The notes under the pieces: generated by a model
The model's input: only the letters and a program-made list of their open reading frames with translations
Database searches by the model: none
What the model was told of the DNA's origin: nothing
NCBI GenBank assembly: GCA_026419775.2
Contig: JAOPGA020001083.1
Span: forward strand, 1 to 58,974
DNA: 58,974 bases
Origin: Acrasis kona
Lineage: Eukaryota; Heterolobosea; Eutetramitea; Acrasida; Acrasidae
Direction of reading: 5' to 3'
Part shown: in pieces, positions 9,523 through 20,154 of the stretch
Position numbering within the stretch: position 1 is the stretch's first letter
Layout of the letters: each line of letters begins with the position of its first letter
Program-made: the position numbers and the translations under genes

Positions 9523-11598
9523 TCCATTTCATTGACTACTGTGCACCTCTCTTCATATATTTTGAGCCTCAAATCCATTTTGAAAAGGAACCGATCCATT
9601 AAAGGTGCTGTTTCCATGGCGTTCGTTCCACAGGACAAATTACTACTCAAAGTGTTGGGACACCGCACATTTCCAAAAGTTTCAAGTGCGACCACTCTTT
9701 AGAAATTAGTCAACCACAGTTTACAAAAACTTGCATAAGCGAAGAACAATGAAGTGCGAGACGATGTAAGAACAAGTTTTGTTGCAATGAAGGACTAGAT
9801 CAATAGTAACCTCATACCGAATCCTTGTAGCGTGCTTGGCAAGGCAAGCGCGTGTAATATGGAAGTGTGAAATAATCTATTATCTAAAAACCCCTTATAA
9901 AATATCAAACTCACAGTTGGTAAATCCAGGAAACCAGCCAGCAGGATGAAGAAGAGTCAGGAGGCGGTATAGGAACCTTCGACAACAATTTGCAAACGAA
10001 ATTAATGCTCTGAATGCCAACATCCGTTTCCTTCAAAACCCGCAGATTGAGAGAGTTGCTGACAATCAGATGCAGCATCTCCAACGTACAGATGCAATGA
10101 GCATTCAAGTCCAAATGACAACAACAGGCAGCATACAATTACACAGTTACTTTGACGCGGTCAACATTCACCACTCACACTAAGAAGTGCTCTTTAAACA
10201 AACAGCAGAAAGTATAATTAAAGGATGTACTGTTGGGAAAGCCGATATTATTCATCAAGGGAGCGATCCATTAAATCCTTTCCGCGAATGCAGCAAAAAT
10301 GAAGAGGACTTACATTAGTTGTTAGCTCAAAGCGTTCGCAGCACAACTCGCGCAAAACAATGTTGAGAGTCAGGATCCAACGTTTGAAGATTTGATTTCA
10401 ATGAGATGCAATTAATTGACGAACCTGACCTTCACTTTGGCTTAGATAAAAATTTTTCTTTAATTTGGGTTGTTGATCCTTTATGTAATTCAAAACTCGT
10501 TGAGCATATGACTGTAGGTATGATCCTTGACTAAATGATAATATAACCTCAACTTTCTGTTTTTTGTTTGAATTGTGTTCTTTCACGTCAGCTTTCCTTT
10601 TACTAGTGCTCTATAATTGCTATTCCTTTGTTTGAAATATTTAAAACTACCTAGCACAGTTAATTATGGGTGGTAATTTAATTACATCAAATTGTATTGC
10701 TCCTGTAATATTGGATATAAATTCATAATGTTGTTGTGAACTTTTGAAATGTGCCTTGTCACATTATTTTTTCTCTCGGAAACAAATTTACAACAAATGC
10801 AATGATAGTGTTTTGTTTTTGTATTTTGGCATTATTTATTGCATATTGGTATGGTGTTGAGTAAATTCTTGGCTTGTTCCGCCACTGTCCCTGTCTTTCC
10901 TGTCTTCGTGCTCATATCTTGCTCGTTTACACCTTCCTTTTTAAAAAAAATTTCCAAAGCTACACGTGAGCACGGTCCAGATCCGATTACCTTCTGTAGA
11001 ATGAATTTTTAACAAACCATGGTCGTCACAGTCGGAATTTATTGGCCGATACTCCTGTTCGTCGGTATTCATTTTTAAAGAAAGATGTAAGAAAATGACC
11101 ACCAGAAGAGTCAATTTACCTGACAGAACCTCTACGCATGCTCTACATCAAATCAATACAGGTACTGCATTTTGGTATTAATACCCTAAGGACAAAATTG
11201 TAAAGTTGTTATAAATAATCTTGTCACATCACCACCTTAAATCTACTTTTTAATACCGCAAACCCTTCAAATTAAAATTTGAGGAAAAATATATTGGCAT
11301 GACGATTTTGATGGGGATAATATGTTTAGGATAAAGCTATAATGTGTAGAAAACACTGGTTTTTTATTGTTTTGGCATAGTTGATGTTTGTGGTTGTTGG
11401 CGGCAAATGATTCGGCACCACAAAAGAGGTTAGGTACAGGGTAGGGTAAAAATAAATCTCTATCTTTTAGGGGCAATATCACGTCGTTTCATTTTGCGGG
11501 CAAGCTTGATATGTATCAACCGAACCTAACAGATACCCTTTTCGATAGAAAAAATTCGAAGGAAAGAAAAATTATTCCAAACCATTTGCTCTGACAGC
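9523..11598. other. Two-kilobase intergenic region with decayed coding-like sequence
   Basis: No intact gene is visible. On the plus strand, about 9953-10180 holds a basic stretch (RRRYRNLRQQFANEIN) followed by a helical, Gln/Asn-rich segment, reminiscent of a bZIP basic region plus zipper but without the diagnostic N-x7-R. A second open segment (about 10185-10317) reads KQTAESIIKGCTVGKADI. I could not link these pieces into one frame with GT-AG introns, so I treat them as a possible pseudogene or a gene whose exon structure I cannot resolve. The segment 10400-11598 is AT-rich and shows nothing I can name apart from the presumed promoter of the downstream receptor gene. Confidence 0.3.
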
Positions 11599-14500
11599 AT
11601 GTCAATTGGGATGTTTCTAGCAGTACTCCTGCTATCACAGAGTATTAATACTTACGAAACAATGTTTACATCAGGGCGATCTAGGTCGCCACTTGGAATG
11701 TCCGAATTTACTCTGAGTAGCAAACAGACGTTGAAGTTTATTTCAGATGGATATGAGTTCTCAGTAGCAATAACTGAAGACGGTATGATCAGTACTTCGG
11801 GTGTAAACCGTTACCTCGCCCTGGGTTCTGGGATTGACGACGAGAACTACCAGTCAAATGAGTTCACAATTGTTGGGGTTGTTGACGCAAACGGCAAGAG
11901 AATTTCATTTCTCTATGTTGATGCCGGCAGTTACCACGCTTGTGCTATATCTGAAAACTTTAAATTATATTGCTGGGGCAGTAATTTAGATAGTATGTAC
12001 ATTATTTCTGGCAAGCATTCAAAATAGTAGACCAAATTGTTGATGGACCAAAGCTTTATGCGAAACCAACTCTTGTAAAGATCGAGCAGGTCCAACTCAT
12101 TAGTTGTGGTGCGACATTCACTGTGGCATCAAGTAATAACAAAACATTTTCATGGGGATCTAACGAGTGAGCATCTATAAATTTTTACTACTGACTTTAT
12201 AAAGGCATTACAGACTAGGATTGAACGACACAGACAACAGGAAAGTACCAACCATATTAACTTCTCCTCCATTCAAACAAATCAAAGCGGGACACAATTT
12301 CGCATTAGCCTTGACATTTGACGACACCTTGTATGCCTGGGGAACTATTAACGAAACTGAATACAGAGTACCGAGTTATTATGTCAGAAGGGTGAAGGAC
12401 TTTGATGTAGATTATGACAATTTTGTCTTTTTGACCCACGACTTCAAGATTTTTTATTTTTTTACAAGAAAAATGAAAAATTTCACCGAATTCATTCCTT
12501 CGGATGAATTGGGCAACACAACTCAAATAATGATATCACAAGATGGGTTTTTTATTTTAAATCAAAAAGGAGTGGTTCATCGTATTTATTTGACTGGAAG
12601 TCGTGTGTCGAGAACAGGGAACATCCAAGGTACTTATTCTCAAATGATGGCTGTGACCACAGAAGTAGGAGATAGGGCAATATTATATGCAACTTCCCAA
12701 CAGAACACTATAATGAGATCCAGATACGCAACTCTCCAAAGTGGTGCTCCTTTCATAAAACAAAATATCACATACTACAATATCACTAATTTCACCGATA
12801 TCAAAGATATAAGAATAGCGTCAGAAGAGAGCAGAATATTGGACCCAGAAGTCATTTATATGTTACTGATCGACGGTAGAGTCTTGTTAATTGAAACCAA
12901 TGAGGGTAAAGAACTAGAAGGTAGATTTAAAAAAATTACAACAGCCGGATATGCCATAAATCTGAAAAACTGTATAGTGAGTTTTGGTATCACAAACAAA
13001 GGGTGGGAAAATTGTGAACATGAATATATGGACGTCGGAGCTTCTTACATTTACGATGGTGTAAATTCAAGGTACATAGCAATACTCTCTAATGGATCCC
13101 TTTGCATACAGTCTAATAAAAGTACATCCTGTGACGTCATATCAATCTATGGTATAAATGACGAGTTTGAGAGCATAGATTCTGGCGTTGCCCACTCCGT
13201 ACTCATCACAAAGAGTGGCAGACTTTTTACTACTGGAGATAATTATTACGGTCAGCTTGGAATCGGATCACTGAAAAGCAACTTCAATAGGGTATCTGAA
13301 ATAATGATTGGAACAAAATTTAATTACGTAAGGTGTTACAAAAATGCTACAATCGCCCTAACTGTTGATGGGCGCGTTTATTTTTGGGGCTATTTTACAA
13401 GAAATACCGTACCAATAACCAAACCGATTCCTATAGTCTATCAAGAAGATACTAACAAGCAATTTAAGAGCGTGTCTATTGGAAGAGAACATGCAGTGGC
13501 TATTAGCGTCGATGATGATATCTATGTTTACGGTTATAATTCATTTGGACAGTTTGGAAACGACTTGAAATCCTCTTCAGAGTTGATTTTTTCCAAGGAA
13601 CCGCTGTATTATAACGTCACGGCTGCATTTGCTGTTGGGTATACTACTTATTCTTTTATGCGTTGTAACGAAGGTCGTTATGGTGAGAATTGCAGTTTAT
13701 CTAAATGCGAACCAGACTGTGGTAAAAATGGGACCTGTGTGGGCCTTAATAAATGCGAGTGTTTACCGAACTACAAGAGGGGTAATAATTCGAAACGGTG
13801 TGTGGTTGCGTGCTTTGGTTTGGATGCGGAAGATGTTAATGCTTGTGGAGGTCAACAAAACAAATGCGTTGGCATCAATAATTGTAAATGTTATTATGCC
13901 GCCATCTCAATCCCAGATGCTGCATGCACTCCCGACGCAATCAAAATATATGCTATTATTTTCTCTCTTTTGACTACTGTTGTTTTGATAATATGCTCAA
14001 TAATCATCTCATATTTCTGCTATGGTGCCGCGAAGAGAAGAAAGCAATACAAGCGTCTAGTTAAACACACAGATAGTTTAACAGTGGAACTCCTTGACAA
14101 GGATTTACAAATTCAAGAAATCAGACATGATTGGTTGATCAAATACGAGGAATTAGATATTCAGAATAAAATAGGAAAAGGGTCTTTTGGTACAGTTTTC
14201 AAAGGAGGTTATCACGGTAGTTCGGTGGCAATTAAATTAATTCAAAGCAATCAAAGTTCTGATGAGCAAGCTTTAGAAAGAGAGATCAAAATAATGATGA
14301 AGTTATTTCATCCAAATATTGTGCAATTTCTTGGTGTTTGTCTAGTTGAAAAAGCAAGTTTGATAGTCACTGAGCTAATGGATGGAGGTTCATTAGAGGA
14401 GATCATATTTGGAAGAAGGAAGATATCAATCAAAAAGAAGGTTCTTCTTTTGAGAGATGTCAGCTCTGGAATGAGTTACCTCCACAACAAAGAACCACCT

Positions 14501-14935
14501 TTAATACATAGAGACCTTAAACCTCACAACATTCTTGTTGATAAAGATGTAACTTGTGCGAAAGTGTGCGATTTTGGAATAAGTAAATTTTGCGAGGGGC
14601 CCGATCGCAACACGAAAGGAAGAGTAGGAACGAATGGATTTATTGCCCCAGAGGTACTGGATGGAGAAAATTATAACATGTCATGTGATGTTTATAGCTT
14701 TGGTATTGTAATGTATGAAGTATATTACGAGGTCCATGCATACTCGTTAGATCAGTACAATGAGAAAAATGTTATTAGTGGATCTCTCAGGCCGAAACTT
14801 GACGCTGGAATATTTAAACTTCATCCAGAGTACGCCAAGTTAATGGTGTCATGCTGGGATCCTGATAGCTCAGCAAGACCAAATTTCTCTTTGATTCAAC
14901 AAAGGTTTGGCGAGATTTTGGAGGGGTTGCAGTAG
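11599..14935 (+). CDS. Receptor-like protein kinase: RCC1-type repeats, EGF-like module, membrane segment, TKL-type kinase
   Basis: Three exons, 11599-11992, 12028-12166 and 12205-14935, separated by introns of 35 and 38 nt, give about 1087 residues. A signal peptide (MFLAVLLLSQSINT) is followed by an extracellular RCC1-like beta-propeller with repeated ISTSGVN, LYCWGSN, FSWGSNEHYRLGLND, LFTTGDNYYGQLGIGS and VYFWGYF elements. Cysteine-rich EGF-like modules follow (CGKNGTCVGLNKCEC). One transmembrane helix lies at about 13945-14020. The cytoplasmic kinase has the glycine loop IGKGSFGTVFKGG, VAIK lysine, catalytic HRDLKPHNILVD, CDFGISK and APEVL, so it should be active. It ends 12 residues after the last subdomain. 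This is a cell-surface receptor with an unknown ligand. Similar RCC1-EGF ectodomains occur as expanded families in some amoebae (recollection, not checked). Confidence 0.9.
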
Positions 14936-15229
14936 TTATGTTATTAATAAAATTGTGTTTCGTTTTAAAACAACACTTATTGTAAGCTGCTGTTACAATT
15001 AGAATATCAAATCTCAAAACCACTTCCAAGGAAGGCATGTTTAAAAGCACCAATCCAGACCAATGATGTATTATGGAATGATTATTAAGGAAGTCCTGTG
15101 GAGGATATGTGCATTTTTCAGTCCTCCCCTCCTGTTGTTCCTTATTTTGGCCATTTTTTGTTTTGTGCGGAATTCCGTTATTGTGCTTAAAAAGCAAATG
15201 AGTGTACAACACAAAGAATTATCGAAATA

Positions 15230-16983
15230 ATGATACTATTGATATTAGGAACTATCGTGCTATTATATACGGTTTGTTAGCACAGTTGCAATAGTCTAAA
15301 ACAATTAGCTCAATTATCTATTGAAGGTGTGGAAAGAATACCAAAAGTATAAGCACATACCCGGTCTCTTCAGTATACTACCGGGTCTTCCAATAAAAAT
15401 ACCGATACTTTCACCATATGGTATGACTTCTCATGCTTCTTGAATAACACGTTTAGGATTCATTCATGCTTACGATGAGGGACCAGATTTAATCAGACAA
15501 AATTCAGTTAACGGCATTATGAAATTGCAGGTGAGTTTTCCAGTACACTTTCAAATCATTCTTTAAAGAGGGGTAAAAGGGCCGTCGTTATCGTTTCAGC
15601 CGCAGAACTGATTAAAGAAGTTACCATAAAAAACCACAAAGACTTTCCAAAACCATCGTAAGTTATAAATTTGCACTCAATTCTTGACTCTTTATAGTGA
15701 AGTGTTCAAAATTCTTGACTTGTACGGACCAAACATTGTATCAACGAATGACGACGTTTGGAAAAATCACAGAGCTATTGCAGACCCAGCATTTGCTGAG
15801 AAGCACATGCACTTTTTAGTTTCGGACACTGTCAAATCAACAAAGCTATTGTTCAAAAGATGGAACGACGAAGGTTTATCTAAGAACGGTCGCCTCACAA
15901 CTTCACCTGATAAGGACATGACTGATGTTACTCTTGATGTCATCGGGAAAACCAATTTCGGTTATGATTTGGAGGTATTTAATGAGAACAGATCCTTCGA
16001 CCAAAAGAAGCACAAGATGAGTTTCTTTGATGCACTAACCACAGCATCAACTTTCGGACTAATCGTTGCTGGTAAAACACCAGACTTTATGAAACCATTC
16101 TTCACCTACACAAATACCGGTAAGTAAACAAACATTCAGTCGGTTCTAAAAATCCTCCAGCCGTCGTTGAAACAAGAGCATACATGCAAGAATTGATTGA
16201 ACATCGTGTGGAGAACTATGAACAGGCCAGGCATGATCTCTTTAGTTTATTGGTAGACTCCAACATGAGCCAAGAAAATCAAGATGAGTTCAGACGTAGA
16301 TTAACAGATCAAGAACTAATATCAGACGTTTTCATTTACTTGTTAGCAGGTCATGAAACATCCACAACCACACTACAATGGATCCTATACGAACTATGTA
16401 GAAACCGTGAGTTTACAATCAACTTGTTTGTTTTTAACAATGGACAGAGCACGTTCTTGATAAGGCCATCGAGGAGGTCGATAGAGTCATTGGAGACAGA
16501 GATGTTGTGTTTGAAGATTACGAAAACTTAAGCTATTTGAAGGCCATCATGGACGAAACTTTGAGATTACATTCACCAGTCAGCATGGTTCCAAAAGTAG
16601 CCAGAAGAGATGTCACTCTTGGCGGTTTCTTCGTTCCAAAAGGCACTTACGTCGATGTTGCAATTTCAACTGTTCAGACGACTGCTCAATACTTTGAAGA
16701 CCCAATGAAGTGGAATCCAGAGAGATGGACTGACGGAAAGAAGCCAGTGACTTGCAGTTACATTCCATTCAGTTTTGGATTGAGAAGGTGTATAGGCAAC
16801 ACGTTTTCACAGATTGAAACAGTCACCATTCTTGCCATGATATTGAAAGATTGTAGAATTGAGTTTCCTAAGAACGATGACAAGATGAACGAAATTATTA
16901 GATCGGGAAAGATTGACACATATACTTTGGTCACCAAGAAGCCAAAATACATTAAAGTAGACCTCGTAAAAAGGAACAAATAA
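15230..16983 (+). CDS. Microsomal-type cytochrome P450 (7 exons)
   Basis: Exons: 15230-15271, 15327-15420, 15457-15530, 15569-15657, 15698-16119, 16161-16406, 16448-16983. The lengths sum to 501 codons with phases that all match. The protein begins with a short membrane anchor (MILLILGTIVLLYTV) and a PG-rich hinge. Diagnostic elements are the I-helix AGHETSTTT oxygen-activation motif, ETLR of the K helix, NPERW, and the heme-binding FSFGLRRCIGN with the Cys thiolate ligand. It is a monooxygenase using NADPH-P450 reductase, presumably at the ER. It looks closest to the CYP4/CYP97-like broad class, but I would not assign a family or substrate. It converges on the Pmp3-like gene. Confidence 0.92.
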
Positions 16984-17072
16984 GTTGTGAATGTGTAACA
17001 ATAAATAATGTTTTTTGAATGGCATGTCCTCGATGGAATCTACGTTTATGTTATTTACATTGACAAATCGCC

Positions 17073-17333
17073 CTAACTCTGTATTTTCACAAGTCTTCTT
17101 TTAATTAGAATGTTTGCGTGAATGACTCCGGGCACCTTTTATAAGGTTAGAAGTAAAAAAGTTGATGACCATACCCACCCAAGTAATGTTAGAATGGTAC
17201 TTTTCACAATTTCGTCGTACGTAACGCTTTGATACCAGTAGTATAGAATAAAAACCGCGAAGGGGGGTAAAACTATAGACAGCAGCATAAACATTGGTGG
17301 TACATCCCTTTTCCTCATTTTTTTGCGTATCAA
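17073..17333 (-). CDS. Pmp3/UPF0057-like small hydrophobic membrane protein
   Basis: Two exons, 17333-17175 and 17135-17073, around a 39 nt GT-AG intron give 73 residues. The intron falls directly before VPGVIHA, which restores the Pmp3 signature: an LPPFAVF first helix, then ILTLLGW and VPGVIHAN. Pmp3 proteolipids are two-helix plasma-membrane peptides that affect membrane potential and cation tolerance in yeast and plants. Compared with usual members, the loop between helices is Tyr/Trp-rich (YYWYQSVTYDE) and the N-terminus is basic (MIRKKMRKRD). The unspliced open frame hides the signature, so automated gene finders could miss this gene. Confidence 0.75.
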
Positions 17334-17609
17334 CGTTTCTATTTGGAAGTCGGAAATTTTAAAATAGATTTAAGAATATTTAAAAAATTGTAACAGTCTT
17401 TTATCTCCATTACAGTCTTTTGAACAAGGGCATTGATAACAAGCCCACTCTAAATATTATTTGCTTAGCATATCATTCAAATAAAGCATTATAATACCAT
17501 CAGAGATGCTTTTATTGCCGCCTTCATCAAGCTTCCAAGGAATGACGAAGACGCGCGGAATAACTTGAATACACTTCATATAGATTCATGTAGAATGTCC
17601 ACACCTTCC

Positions 17610-18259
17610 TTATTTTTTGCCACACTTTTGATAGTGTTGTCGCAGGCTCCCCGGATTTGTATTAGGGACATAACTGAGGAATTGATAATCCATTTTTTTT
17701 GTTTTATCCTCATACTGGTCATAGTTGAGGCCAGGTTTATTTTGTAAACTAGACCTGAATGCAGCTTGAATAATTGCTATTGATTCGTCGGTTAGATGCT
17801 TAGGGTTGTTTGGTTCAACCTCATTTATCAAATAATACAGCCCTTTTTTCCTTTGTTCTAAGGGAATCTAAAACAACTCGTGAATAAAAGTATGGATTGA
17901 AAACATACCGACTGGTAGGGCCACCTACCCATCTCCAAGTCATAGAATCGTCTTTTTAAAGTGCCTAATGGGTAAGAAATAGAAATTATTATGTGATGCG
18001 TACTTATGCTTACACCCAAGAATCTTGCTGCTAATCCTTGGGGGCATTTAAAATACTTTTTAATTTTGTCCCTAGATAAATTGATTCTATGTGTATTTTC
18101 AGCTAGTTCAAGTTCTGGGGATGAAGAAGATGCCTTCTCAGAATTTAGTTCAAGACCTATCGTCGTTGTACATTGCTCTAGCCCATGGGACCTTTTTTCA
18201 TCCGACTTGTTCTTTATATTTCTACCCTTCCCAGTGTTCTCTAGACCATCCTCCACCAT
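17610..18259 (-). CDS. RWP-RK domain protein (putative transcription factor)
   Basis: Three exons, 18259-18004, 17964-17909 and 17867-17610, give about 190 residues. Splicing reconstructs an RWP-RK domain: LSRDKIKKYFKCPQGLAARF, then LGVSISTLKRRF, then GRWPYQS. The family consensus is a hydrophobic helix, LGV-x-T-x-LK and RWPYRK; here the terminal RK is replaced by QS, so the eponymous motif is imperfect. The N-terminal 70 residues are charged and Ser-rich, and the C-terminus has an unrecognised helical segment. RWP-RK proteins regulate nitrogen responses and gametogenesis in plants and occur in amoebozoans and other protists. The ATG at 18259 is the best visible start, though an upstream exon cannot be excluded. 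Confidence 0.7.
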
Positions 18260-18350
18260 TGACTTGGATGACTATTCTTCTTTTGTTCAAATCCCAAAAC
18301 CCAAACTTGGAATATAACGGATACTGCTACCATCGATGGTTTTAATAAAA

Positions 18351-18434
18351 TGGACATGTAGGGGATTGAACCCTAGACCTTTTGCATGCGAAGCAAACAC
18401 TCTATAAAAAGAAGTACCACTGAGTTACATGCCC
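18351..18434 (-). tRNA. tRNA-Ala(CGC) with a 12-nt D-loop insertion
   Basis: Minus-strand cloverleaf, 84 nt. Acceptor GGGCATG/CATGTCC contains the G3-U70 wobble pair that defines alanine tRNAs. The D stem is ACTC/GAGT, the anticodon stem TTTGC/GCAAA with loop TTCGCAT (anticodon CGC), and the T arm TAGGG-TTCAATC-CCCTA. Discriminator A is followed by four T. The D-loop reads AGTGGT, then the extra ACTTCTTTTTAT (18404-18415), then A21. Confidence 0.9.
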
Positions 18435-18742
18435 TTATATTGCTATTGTATTATCATTACAAGGTTCAATATTATTAATGAATATTTGAAGATTTATTTT
18501 AAAGAACTAATTTGTTGAACAAACAGGTTCACTCTCTAGAAAAGATGTAGTGCTGTTCAAAGTAAAAAGCAAAGCATGTACTCAAAATAAAATTTATGCT
18601 TGGTCACACCTAGTAGTCAATTGTCTCATAGCAGATGAATTTATTCTTCCAATTAAAATCTTGATCTTGGAGAAGATATGTGAACCTGAGGACAGTAATT
18701 GAGCTCCCTGTCTACGTCGATGACACTCAACTGACTTGTAAA

Positions 18743-19852
18743 ATGAAACTACCATTGATTGTGATCTTTGCGTTTGCGGTCAGTATCAATGGATGGATTG
18801 CAGACAAATTCAAGCATTCCGGAATGACGTACACAAATGATAAATATTGCAATGTGAGTTACAGCTCAGAGAGGTCCTTCGACTCGATAAAGAACATGGC
18901 AGACGTTGGTGTGAATTGGGTCGCCATTGTAGTTACTCAATATCAAAAGAAACACAACACAACAGAGATTTTCCCACTATGGAACGCAATTAAATCTCAG
19001 GACGGCTATTATGATTACGTTACTTCCAAAGACTCTGATCTCGAGGCGATTATCAACAAGGCTCACGAACTCGGAATGAAAGTGATGCTTAAGCCCCACA
19101 TCGACATTATCGACGATCCAAAGTATTGGAGAGGAGACATTGGGGAAGATTTTTCAGAACAAAACTGGTCAGAATGGTTCGACTCTTATGGAAACATGAT
19201 GTTAAACTATGCAAGGCTGTCCGAGAGTAACAAGGTAGAAATGTTATCCATGAGTTGTGAATTAATTACAGCCTCCGAACGAGAACAAGAATGGAGGTCA
19301 TTAATAAATAAAGTTCGCAGCACTTACAACGGATTGATTACAAGTAGTGCAAATTGGGGTTGGCTCAATGCAACAGGTGGTGAGGATACAAAAAAGAAAT
19401 GGTGGGACGCCGTTGACATTATCGGCATTGACGCTTACTATAATGTTTATAGTGACGAGGTGGAGAATTACCACCATGTCATGAAATTATACGAACCAGT
19501 TGTAGAGCGAATTAAATTCTTACATGAGAAATTCAAAAAACCTTGTATTTTTACTGAAATTGGTTTTTGTTCTGGAGATTGCAAAAGAGGGTCTACGTCC
19601 TCTGAAAAGATGCAAAATTTGCAGGCTATTTGGTATCAAGGCGTGATGGAGTCTTTCCTGCCGTATCAAGAATGGTTTTATGGGTTTTACTGGTGGAATT
19701 GGGTGACTGATGCAGCATATGGAGGTCCTGATGATGTATGTTTAACGCCACAATCTAAACCCGCTCAACAAGTGTTGAGGAAATATTATCATTCTGTCAA
19801 ACCACCACCAAAGCGACCTGAATATAAACCAATATGTGTGTGTACAGCTTGA
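18743..19852 (+). CDS. Secreted glycoside hydrolase, GH113-like (endo-beta-mannanase type)
   Basis: Intronless, 369 residues from the ATG at 18743. This start places a signal peptide (MKLPLIVIFAFAVSINGW) at the N-terminus, whereas the in-frame upstream ATG (18680) would bury it. The TIM-barrel landmarks fit GH113: GVNWVAIVVTQYQ, AHELGMKVMLKPHID, a putative acid/base Glu in MSCELI, WWDAVDIIGIDAYY and the nucleophile Glu in FTEIGF, then the Trp-rich FYGFYWWNW. The conserved TEIG pattern and short secreted form suggest degradation of mannan-type polysaccharide, such as food walls or the organism's own cyst wall. Substrate is inferred from family only. Confidence 0.8.
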   Translation: MKLPLIVIFAFAVSINGWIADKFKHSGMTYTNDKYCNVSYSSERSFDSIKNMADVGVNWVAIVVTQYQKKHNTTEIFPLWNAIKSQDGYYDYVTSKDSDLEAIINKAHELGMKVMLKPHIDIIDDPKYWRGDIGEDFSEQNWSEWFDSYGNMMLNYARLSESNKVEMLSMSCELITASEREQEWRSLINKVRSTYNGLITSSANWGWLNATGGEDTKKKWWDAVDIIGIDAYYNVYSDEVENYHHVMKLYEPVVERIKFLHEKFKKPCIFTEIGFCSGDCKRGSTSSEKMQNLQAIWYQGVMESFLPYQEWFYGFYWWNWVTDAAYGGPDDVCLTPQSKPAQQVLRKYYHSVKPPPKRPEYKPICVCTA

Positions 19853-20154
19853 AAATGATTTATAAATAAAAACTATGCCGTTAATGAAGAAGTTTTATAA
19901 ATTTACAGTATTTCAAGTATTTTGTGATTTTATGTGGCTGTACTGGATTGAACAATACTCGCCTCATTTTTCCTGAACCTATCAAAAAAATCAAATTAAT
20001 TGACACCTGCCGCTTCCCTTGCCTGACTCTTGAACCATTTTTTCTTGTTCGCGTTTTGATTGCAATAAACTAACATAATGTGATAGTTAGTTTGCAAAAT
20101 TGGGTATTATTTCTGGATTAAAGTTTAAGATTGTAAGAGTTGATAAATGTTCGA

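Noticed and set aside
15203-15232. Alternative earlier start for the P450 gene
   Set aside because: The ATG at 15230 directly begins the hydrophobic anchor, and upstream frames are closed.
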